Below, piece after piece: positions 15,457 through 20,817 of a DNA stretch of 20,817 nucleotides. The stretch's first letter is position 1. Each line of letters begins with the position of its first letter. The notes beneath the pieces are model-generated. The model did no database searches. It saw only the letters and a list, made by a program, of their open reading frames with translations, and was not told the origin of the DNA. The stretch is from RFXV01 sp038150465 (GTDB lineage: Bacteria; Bacteroidota; Bacteroidia; Flavobacteriales; Schleiferiaceae). The translations under genes were made by a program, and so were the position numbers. Where the stretch lies: assembly GCA_038150465.1 (NCBI GenBank), contig JAYOTP010000035.1:1-20817 (forward strand), in the 5' to 3' direction.

Positions 15457-15972
15457 TTAGCTCAGTTGGATCGCTTTGCGATCGACCAGGCGAAGGGCGA
15501 ATGAAAGCCCGAAGCCGTAAACTACTGTACCCAGCAGAAAATTCAGAAAGAAGGGGAGACCGGCTGCATAAGCGAGGATCAAACCACTGACATCCTGAGA
15601 ATACATCGGGTTGGCATACCACACGGCTCCGTTGGTGATCAGGAAGAAAAGCGTGCTGGCCACAAGGCTGTGTCCAAAGAGGTGGCTGCGCTTGTCCGTT
15701 TTCATCCACATCCCCTGTATGCAGATCAGGAGAAAAGCCAGGTACACCATGGAGAATCCACTATAAAATCCAAGAATAAGGTCGGAGAGGATAAGGGCTC
15801 CAAAGGTCACCAAAGGTGCCAGCCAGTGTGGTTTCAGCTGCGATCCGCCAATTAAGGCAACGGCGCCAAGTGCTGTGAAATTCGGCCAATGCGGAACGAA
15901 ACGACTGAACAGCGCGATCAGCAGGAGGGCCAACACATATATCCAGCGACGGGAAGAAGGAGATGGATTCAT
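15457..15972 (-). CDS. DUF6580 family membrane protein (putative transport protein)
   Basis: A 171-residue protein with about five to six membrane segments. The region FVPHWPNFTALGAVALIGGS and the following LILSDLILGFYSG match the DUF6580 family, which resembles the substrate-binding S components of ECF-type vitamin transporters. The ligand is unknown. Its ATG overlaps the stop of the upstream regulator gene (ATGA), and the FAD oxidoreductase gene begins 13 bp after it. That context suggests a small-molecule uptake step tied to the oxidoreductase. No ECF ATPase or T component lies in the window. Confidence 0.82.
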   Translation of the reverse strand: MNPSPSSRRWIYVLALLLIALFSRFVPHWPNFTALGAVALIGGSQLKPHWLAPLVTFGALILSDLILGFYSGFSMVYLAFLLICIQGMWMKTDKRSHLFGHSLVASTLFFLITNGAVWYANPMYSQDVSGLILAYAAGLPFFLNFLLGTVVYGFGLSFALRLVDRKAIQLS

Positions 15973-16379
15973 GTGTTCAAATTTAACGCATCTGATGCTT
16001 CTCGAGCGCGAAACGAGCGATAAGTTCCATCATCGTAGAGCACAGTGATCGGCCCTTGTTCCACATACACGTGTTTTTGGTGGGCGGGAGGAGTTGTCAG
16101 CTTCTCTGGCAATGCAATCTCGGGTTTCAGCTCTTCCTGCTCAGTGGGTTCCGAACCAATGATCAGAGTGTGCGAACGCTCACCTGTGAGGATCCAATGC
16201 AGGTCCACCTCCGGAAAAACTTTGTGGAATGCTTCGACCAGGGCCAAACTCGCCTTGTTTCGGCCACTTTCCAAATGAGAAAGACTGGCTTTGTTGATCC
16301 CCGATCGTTCAGAAAAGGCAGATTTGGAAATGCGTTGCTCTTTCAAATGACTTAGGATGCGCTGGGCGATGGGATCCAT
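15969..16379 (-). CDS. XRE-family helix-turn-helix transcriptional regulator
   Basis: A 136-residue protein. Residues about 8-62 form a Cro/C1-type helix-turn-helix (AFSERSGINKASLSHLESGR, then LVEAFHKVFPEVDLHWILTG). The rest is a linker rich in Glu and Pro and a short beta-rich tail (VYVEQGPITVLYDDGTYRSF) that could bind a ligand or partner. It is the first gene of the HTH-DUF6580-oxidoreductase operon and probably controls it. Just upstream of the start codon lies TTATAA-N-TTATAA (16382-16394), a candidate autoregulatory site. Confidence 0.88.
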   Translation of the reverse strand: MDPIAQRILSHLKEQRISKSAFSERSGINKASLSHLESGRNKASLALVEAFHKVFPEVDLHWILTGERSHTLIIGSEPTEQEELKPEIALPEKLTTPPAHQKHVYVEQGPITVLYDDGTYRSFRAREASDALNLNT

Positions 16380-16564
16380 GGTTATAATTTATAAATGTAA
16401 ATCTACGATTTGGCGAAAAACGGGGTGTCCACCTTGTTCGATTGCCGAAAATTCAAGGACTCAGCTGTTGCTCATTTTGTGCAACTATATTTTAAATCAT
16501 TAGTTCATATATATAATTCCATTTATTTGGAAATCAATTATAAAAACATTCCAATAGAATTCGC
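16380..16564. other. AT-rich intergenic region upstream of the XRE regulator
   Basis: These 185 bp are clearly richer in A+T than the surrounding genes, especially 16480-16560. They separate the 3' end of the PhoD-like gene from the regulator start, both on the minus strand. TAGATTTA upstream of the regulator is one mismatch from a -7 box but lacks a matching -33 element. TTCCA/TGGAA arms near 16520 could form a weak hairpin below the PhoD stop. No convincing gene was seen. Confidence 0.5.
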
Positions 16565-17842
16565 TTATGATCCAGAAAAGAGTGTTTTTGCCCAGATCAA
16601 TTCTCCTTTTGTGTCCTTGACCTCAATGCGAAGTGCGCGTTCTTTCAAAGGTCCGCTGAAATGCAAGAGCCCATAATTGTTTACATCGACATAAGTGCCT
16701 TTTACCCGGTGTTCATTGGGCTCGTCAGCTGAAATATCATTGGGTCTGCTGCTCAATGGAGAAAGTGTGAGGTCATAGACAGTGGTCTTGTCAGATAGCT
16801 CCAGGGCTGAAAGCTCTGTCATGTGCCGGTCTCCGCTGAGGAACACAACCCCCTGGATCTCTTCGGAGCGAAGTCTGTTCAGGAGGTAGGTTCTTTCGGC
16901 GGGATAGCGCGCCATATTCTCAAAACCCTTGTAGGAATTCAGGATCTGCCCACCCACAGCAACCATTTTGAAAGGAGCTCGGCTCGCCTTCAGGTTCTGG
17001 ATCAGCCAGTCGATCTGTGATCTGCCCAGCATATCGGCAGAATCTCCTGGTTCTTCACGCCAGCTGCGGTTGTCCAGCAAGAAAAAGTCTATGTCGTTCC
17101 ACTGGAAATACGAGCTCAGGTCAGAAGCGCTATGTGCCTGTTGTGCTGCGGTCGGCCAAAAGAGACGGAAGATGCTCAGCGGCCATTCTTTGTTGGGATA
17201 TGCACCGTTTGCGTTGTTTGGTCCATAGTCGTGATCGTCCGTGATCGCGTAATGAGCACATGTAGGCAGGAACTTCTGGATGTTCGGATCCATTCGCGTA
17301 TGGCTGTATCGGTGCGCATAACCGGATCGGCTGCTGATATCGGCAGGCCTGAGGTAGGCGTTGTCGCCCAGCCACAGCATGACATCCGGGCGATCTTCCA
17401 TGATGGAGTTGAAGATCTCGGTTCCCTGTCCGTAGGCCTTTCCCGGGCGGTCATAGGGAGGGTCGTTCACATAGACACAACTCCCCGCCGCCACAGTGAA
17501 AGCTGGCGGCTCCGTTTTATAGGCCCAGTCTTGTTGTGTTTTGAAGTGGTAGGTCGTTGAATGGCTGACCTGGTAATGATATTCTGTTCCGGGTTCCAGT
17601 TGTTCCAGGCGGAAAGTGTGGGTATAGTGGTCATCTTCTCTTACCAGGGCATCGACCACATTCCAATGATCGGACCCACTCTTTTGATACATCAGTTCAA
17701 TGGGCCCTGAAGTATCTGTTTGGATCCAGATCAAGGCTGAACGGTGGCTTACAGGCCCGAGCATGGGGCCGGAGATCAGGCTTTGGGAAGCTGCATCCAC
17801 GGCAAAAAGCAGGGCGATAATACTGGGAAGAAATGCTTTCAA
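16565..17842 (-). CDS. PhoD-like metallophosphatase (alkaline phosphatase D family), secreted
   Basis: A calcineurin-like phosphoesterase with metal-binding motifs GDNAYL (Asp160), DDHDYG (202-207) and GDRH (337-340), 425 residues from the chosen start. The longest frame opens with TTG 17890, but TTG 17842 gives MKAFLPSIIALLFAVDAASQ, a clean signal peptide, so it is preferred; no ATG is available. An N-terminal Ig-like domain (residues ~24-105; GPMLGPVSHRSALIWIQ, LEPGTEYHYQV) precedes the catalytic domain, as in PhoD. It should hydrolyse phosphomonoesters or diesters outside the cytoplasm and could supply phosphate. There is no T9SS tail. The minus-strand box TTATTTTG (17877-17870) is one mismatch from a -7 element and fits the shorter start. 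Confidence 0.87.
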   Translation of the reverse strand: MKAFLPSIIALLFAVDAASQSLISGPMLGPVSHRSALIWIQTDTSGPIELMYQKSGSDHWNVVDALVREDDHYTHTFRLEQLEPGTEYHYQVSHSTTYHFKTQQDWAYKTEPPAFTVAAGSCVYVNDPPYDRPGKAYGQGTEIFNSIMEDRPDVMLWLGDNAYLRPADISSRSGYAHRYSHTRMDPNIQKFLPTCAHYAITDDHDYGPNNANGAYPNKEWPLSIFRLFWPTAAQQAHSASDLSSYFQWNDIDFFLLDNRSWREEPGDSADMLGRSQIDWLIQNLKASRAPFKMVAVGGQILNSYKGFENMARYPAERTYLLNRLRSEEIQGVVFLSGDRHMTELSALELSDKTTVYDLTLSPLSSRPNDISADEPNEHRVKGTYVDVNNYGLLHFSGPLKERALRIEVKDTKGELIWAKTLFSGS

Positions 17843-17940
17843 GGAATGGGGCTTTATTGTTTGAACAGACAAAATAAGGGCATAAGCCAAGAGGAGATCG
17901 GTTCATTCACCAGATAGGGGCAAAGGAGTATTTTCGAAAG

Positions 17941-19056
17941 ATGCATCCTTATGTACACGAAACCACAGTGGAGCAGTGGCTGCTTCAATTCAACACGAAG
18001 CTCATCGGCCATAGCTTTTTAGGCAAGCCGATCCGATCGGTCCATTTTGGAAATGGCCCTATTCGCGTACTGGTCTGGTCTCAAATGCATGGCAATGAAA
18101 GCACGGGACTGCGAGCGATGATGGAACTCCTGACTGAATGGGCTTCGCACAAGAGTCACTCTCCTTTCGACAAGTTGACAATTGTATACATTCCACAACT
18201 CAATCCAGATGGTGCTGAAAAGTGGACGCGCAGGAATGCGCAGGAAATCGATCTGAATCGGGATCTTCGGGCAAAACAATCTCCGGAGATCGAATGCTTT
18301 GTGCGTTTGCTTGATGCATTCAGGCCCGATATAGCCCTTAATCTGCATGATCAGCGGACGTTTTTCTCGCAGAAGGGTCATGGGGAGTCGAGCAGTTTGG
18401 CACTGGCTGTTCCAGAAGCCTCGGAATCCTTGAGTGCAGATCCAATTATCACAAGCAACAGACGCTTTCTTCGCCATTACATTTTACAAATGTATAAGAG
18501 CATCAAGCCGTCAGAACGCAGAGGTTGGTCGGTATTTGATGAGTCCTATTACCCACGTTCCATAGGTGAATATGTGCAGGAAAGCGGCTGTGCCACATTG
18601 CTGGTAGAGTCAGGTGTGGTGGGAACCGACCTCAGCCGATCTCTTTCCGTACAGCAGGCCAAGTCATTTTTGAAGTCGTTTTTGAGCGGATTGAGTGCCG
18701 ATCTGCTGTCCCATGACCATTCAGCGGATACCCATTTGGATGGCATACAGGCATGGCCCTTTCCAAGAAACGAGCAAGGCCTTGTCGATCTAAAAGTCCA
18801 GAATGCCCAGATACAGTGTTATGGAAAGTCGTGGGAAACAGATCTTGCGATCTGGCTCAAAGACGCCTATCAGAAAGGAAAACCCTGTTTCATCCCGATC
18901 CTTCATGATGTCGGTGATCTTCGTCATCTGAATTCAAGGGTGGCCCTGGAAAGGGTGGAAATACGCGTAGAGTCGGAAGAACTTATCGTTGGATTCCCCA
19001 TCACATTTTGGCCACAGCTGAAAGGACACACTCCATGGGCGGATATAGAAGTGTAA
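17941..19056 (+). CDS. M14-family zinc carboxypeptidase-like metallopeptidase
   Basis: A 371-residue protein with the M14 zinc site: His50 and Glu53 in QMHGNES, and a third ligand, His136, in LNLHDQR. The catalytic Glu223 lies in LLVESG. The order PQLNPDGAEKW then DLNRD also matches M14. No signal peptide is seen, so it likely acts in the cytoplasm, removing C-terminal residues from peptides or amidated compounds; the true substrate is unknown. It is divergent from the PhoD-like gene (98 bp between starts). Its 3' end overlaps the aldehyde dehydrogenase gene by 22 bp. Confidence 0.88.
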   Translation: MHPYVHETTVEQWLLQFNTKLIGHSFLGKPIRSVHFGNGPIRVLVWSQMHGNESTGLRAMMELLTEWASHKSHSPFDKLTIVYIPQLNPDGAEKWTRRNAQEIDLNRDLRAKQSPEIECFVRLLDAFRPDIALNLHDQRTFFSQKGHGESSSLALAVPEASESLSADPIITSNRRFLRHYILQMYKSIKPSERRGWSVFDESYYPRSIGEYVQESGCATLLVESGVVGTDLSRSLSVQQAKSFLKSFLSGLSADLLSHDHSADTHLDGIQAWPFPRNEQGLVDLKVQNAQIQCYGKSWETDLAIWLKDAYQKGKPCFIPILHDVGDLRHLNSRVALERVEIRVESEELIVGFPITFWPQLKGHTPWADIEV

Positions 19057-20408
19057 ATCCTTGGACGGGAGAGTTGTTGGCTTCATATACCGAGTCAACA
19101 GAAAGTGAATGCCAAGAGCTTTTGGCCGAAAGTCAAAAAGTACAGGCGGAATGGGCGAGGCGCACATTGGATCATCGCCTTCAGCCACTTGAGCGGCTTA
19201 TAGGTCTATTAAAAGAGCAAAAAGAAGACTGTGCCCGGATGATAAGCTCCGAAATGGGCAAGTTGATCACAGAGGCCGAGGCCGAAGTTGAAAAGTGCAT
19301 GGCACTCTGCAGCTACGTATTGGATCATTCACCGGCTGCACTCGAAGATGAATCGATCGAACACGGCCTTGCAGATGTTCGAGTGCGAAAGCGCCCCTTG
19401 GGGCTATTGCTTGGGGTGATGCCGTGGAATTTCCCCTTTTGGCAAGTCTTTCGTTTTGCTGTTCCCAACCTCATTCTCGGCAATGGCATTCTGCTGAAGC
19501 ATGCTTCGAATGTCGGTGGTTGTTCGCTGCTTATTGAATCCCTGATGAATGCAGCGGGTTTTCCGGTCGGCTTGTATCGGAACATCTTTGTTGCGCATCA
19601 GCAGGTGCAGCGGCTCTTGGAAGATCCGCGAGTGAGCGGATTGAGTTTTACTGGCAGCGAGTCCGCAGGCAGGCACTTGGCGTCCATTGCGGGTAAAAAC
19701 CTCAAAAAGCAGGTACTGGAACTCGGTGGCAACAATGCTTTTTGCGTCCTTGAAGACGCCGATGTATCGAAGGCAGTGGAAATGGCCATTCGGGCCCGGT
19801 TGGTCAATGCTGGACAAAGCTGTATCGCGGCCAAACGCATGTTGGTCCACGAATCGCTCTTCGATGCATTTTTATCGGACTTGAAAAGTGCTATGAACGA
19901 CTTCCAGGTCGCTGATCCAATGCACCGCTCAACTCGGTTGGCACCTTTGGTCAGTGAGCAGGAGGCAACGCTCTTGGAAAGGCAGGTGGAAAATGTGTTG
20001 AAGCAGGGCGGACAACTCATCGGTGCTTTGGACCGGCACAAGGCCTGTTTTTCGCCCTGTATCGTCAAACACGAACGTTGGCCAAAAGGAGCTGTGGAAG
20101 AGGAGCTTTTCGGCCCCGTCTTTTCGGTTTCTGCCTTTTCCAACAGAGAAGATCTGATCCATCAAGTCAACAGCAGCAGCTTCGGTCTTGGCGCCTCTCT
20201 TGTGGGGGAGGATCTGTTTGCCATGCGATCCATTGCAGAGCGGCTGGACGAGGGAGGTGTTTTTCTGAACAGTCCTGTGTTTTCCGATCCAAAGATTCCT
20301 TTCGGTGGGGTAAAGAACTCGGGTTTTGGCCGGGAGCTTGGACAGCAGGCATTCACGGAATTTGCCAATATCCAGCCCTTGGTCATCTCTAAAGAGAAAG
20401 GCTCCTGA
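19035..20408 (+). CDS. NAD(P)-dependent aldehyde dehydrogenase (succinate-semialdehyde dehydrogenase-like)
   Basis: ATG 19035 gives MGGYRSVNPWTGELLASY, 457 residues; an upstream in-frame TTG (19008) is less likely. Catalytic Cys263 sits in NAGQSCIAAKR and the general base Glu229 in LELGGNN, 34 residues apart as expected. PWNFPFWQ and LSFTGSESAG bind the cofactor, and the C-terminal PFGGVKNSGFGRELG is typical of the GabD/YneI-like branch. It oxidises an aldehyde to an acid using NAD(P)+; succinic semialdehyde is a reasonable guess only. The start lies inside the M14 gene, so translation is probably coupled. The stop codon lies in the loop of a 3' hairpin. Confidence 0.93.
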   Translation: MGGYRSVNPWTGELLASYTESTESECQELLAESQKVQAEWARRTLDHRLQPLERLIGLLKEQKEDCARMISSEMGKLITEAEAEVEKCMALCSYVLDHSPAALEDESIEHGLADVRVRKRPLGLLLGVMPWNFPFWQVFRFAVPNLILGNGILLKHASNVGGCSLLIESLMNAAGFPVGLYRNIFVAHQQVQRLLEDPRVSGLSFTGSESAGRHLASIAGKNLKKQVLELGGNNAFCVLEDADVSKAVEMAIRARLVNAGQSCIAAKRMLVHESLFDAFLSDLKSAMNDFQVADPMHRSTRLAPLVSEQEATLLERQVENVLKQGGQLIGALDRHKACFSPCIVKHERWPKGAVEEELFGPVFSVSAFSNREDLIHQVNSSSFGLGASLVGEDLFAMRSIAERLDEGGVFLNSPVFSDPKIPFGGVKNSGFGRELGQQAFTEFANIQPLVISKEKGS

Positions 20409-20420
20409 ACGGAGCCTTTC
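20396..20420. terminator. Hairpin shared by the convergent aldehyde dehydrogenase and ssb genes
   Basis: GAAAGGCTCC (20396-20405) and GGAGCCTTTC (20411-20420) form a perfect 10-bp stem around the loop TGAAC. The loop starts with the aldehyde dehydrogenase stop codon. It lies between two converging genes 40 bp apart and could end both transcripts. Neither strand has a strong T tract; the minus side continues as TCTTT. Confidence 0.6.
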
Positions 20421-20448
20421 CTAAAGCAGCATTCCTGCCCGGACAGGA

Positions 20449-20784
20449 TCACTCCTTGGGCCCGGTCAAAAAGAACTCGTTGGCCACGATCTCCGTGGAA
20501 TACCGCTTCTCCCCATCTTTTTCGTAGCTGCGGGAGGACAGTTTGCCGTTGACGACCAGTCCTTGCCCCTTTTGTACATACTTCTCAAGGAATTCGGCTT
20601 GAGGGCCCCAGGCGACCACGTTGTGCCATTGGGTATCGTTCACTCGTTCGCCGCTCTGCTTTCGGTAGCTCTCATTGGTGGCCATGGAAATGCGGGCGAG
20701 TTTCTTCCCTTCATTGAATTCTTTGATCTCTGGGTCGGCCCCCAGGTGACCGATGAGTTGAACGTGATTTCGCATGTTGGACAT
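20449..20784 (-). CDS. ssb: Single-stranded DNA-binding protein, short form without acidic tail
   Basis: A 111-residue OB-fold protein. The opening NHVQLIGHLGADPEIKEF, followed by WHNVVAWGPQAEFLEKYVQKGQGL and a GEKRYSTEIVANEFF strand, is typical of bacterial SSB. It coats single-stranded DNA during replication and repair. It stops at FFLTGPKE, straight after the OB fold. The glycine-rich linker and acidic DDDIPF-like tip, which recruit partner proteins in standard SSBs, are absent. It may therefore be a secondary SSB, with the main one elsewhere. ATG 20784 fits the usual MxxxxNHVQL start; an in-frame ATG at 20775 is possible. Confidence 0.93.
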   Translation of the reverse strand: MSNMRNHVQLIGHLGADPEIKEFNEGKKLARISMATNESYRKQSGERVNDTQWHNVVAWGPQAEFLEKYVQKGQGLVVNGKLSSRSYEKDGEKRYSTEIVANEFFLTGPKE

Positions 20785-20817
20785 AGAATATGGATTTGAT
20801 TAGGCAGCAAGGATAGG

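Noticed and set aside
16410..16676. Small plus-strand frame in the AT-rich spacer
   Set aside because: It runs into the antisense of the PhoD-like gene, shows no motif, and much of it comes from AT-rich noncoding sequence.
19598..20143. Minus-strand frame of 181 codons within the aldehyde dehydrogenase gene
   Set aside because: Antisense to the catalytic domain; serine-rich composition is a mirror of the coding strand.

Overview
The window looks like chromosomal DNA from a Bacteroidota member, most likely a marine, pigmented, Flavobacteriales-like organism. The evidence is two proteins with type IX secretion (T9SS) C-terminal sorting domains, a large TonB-dependent receptor with an N-terminal carboxypeptidase-regulatory-like domain, a DUF4139 protein carrying the same kind of domain, a TAnnTTTG-type promoter box ahead of the tRNA, almost no Shine-Dalgarno sequences, and a CruF/CrtD/CrtZ/CrtYcd carotenoid operon. 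GC content is moderate, above that of typical low-GC flavobacteria. I see no mobile element, CRISPR array, rRNA or defence island.

Layout. (1) 1-6414, minus strand: five tightly spaced genes, in transcription order a kelch-repeat T9SS protein, a secreted alpha/beta-hydrolase with a T9SS domain, an M3 metallopeptidase, rsmA (16S rRNA dimethyltransferase) and a DUF4139 protein cut by the window edge. (2) 6508-9827, plus strand: four overlapping carotenoid genes, crtD, cruF, crtZ and a fused crtYcd lycopene cyclase. (3) 9794-12946, minus strand: a TonB-dependent receptor followed 24 bp later by a sulfotransferase whose 3' end overlaps the carotenoid operon. (4) 13064-13241: tRNA-Met(CAU) on the minus strand with a recognisable promoter, a leader hairpin and an intrinsic terminator. 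(5) 13306-14321, plus strand: a START-like domain protein and a PAP2 phosphatase. (6) 14307-16379, minus strand: an XRE-type regulator, a DUF6580 membrane protein and a FAD oxidoreductase as one apparent operon. (7) 16565-17842, minus strand: a PhoD-like phosphatase. (8) 17941-20408, plus strand: an M14 carboxypeptidase overlapping an aldehyde dehydrogenase, ending in a hairpin shared with the convergent short ssb gene (20449-20784).

The clearest system is the carotenoid operon. Its four activities (beta-cyclisation, 1'-hydration, 3',4'-desaturation, 3-hydroxylation) are those needed to convert lycopene into a monocyclic saproxanthin-type xanthophyll. Phytoene synthase and phytoene desaturase must lie elsewhere. 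Less explained but worth testing are the regulator/DUF6580/oxidoreductase operon, the receptor-sulfotransferase pair, repeated use of TTG starts, and a strong excess of the tetranucleotide GATC in hand-counted samples.
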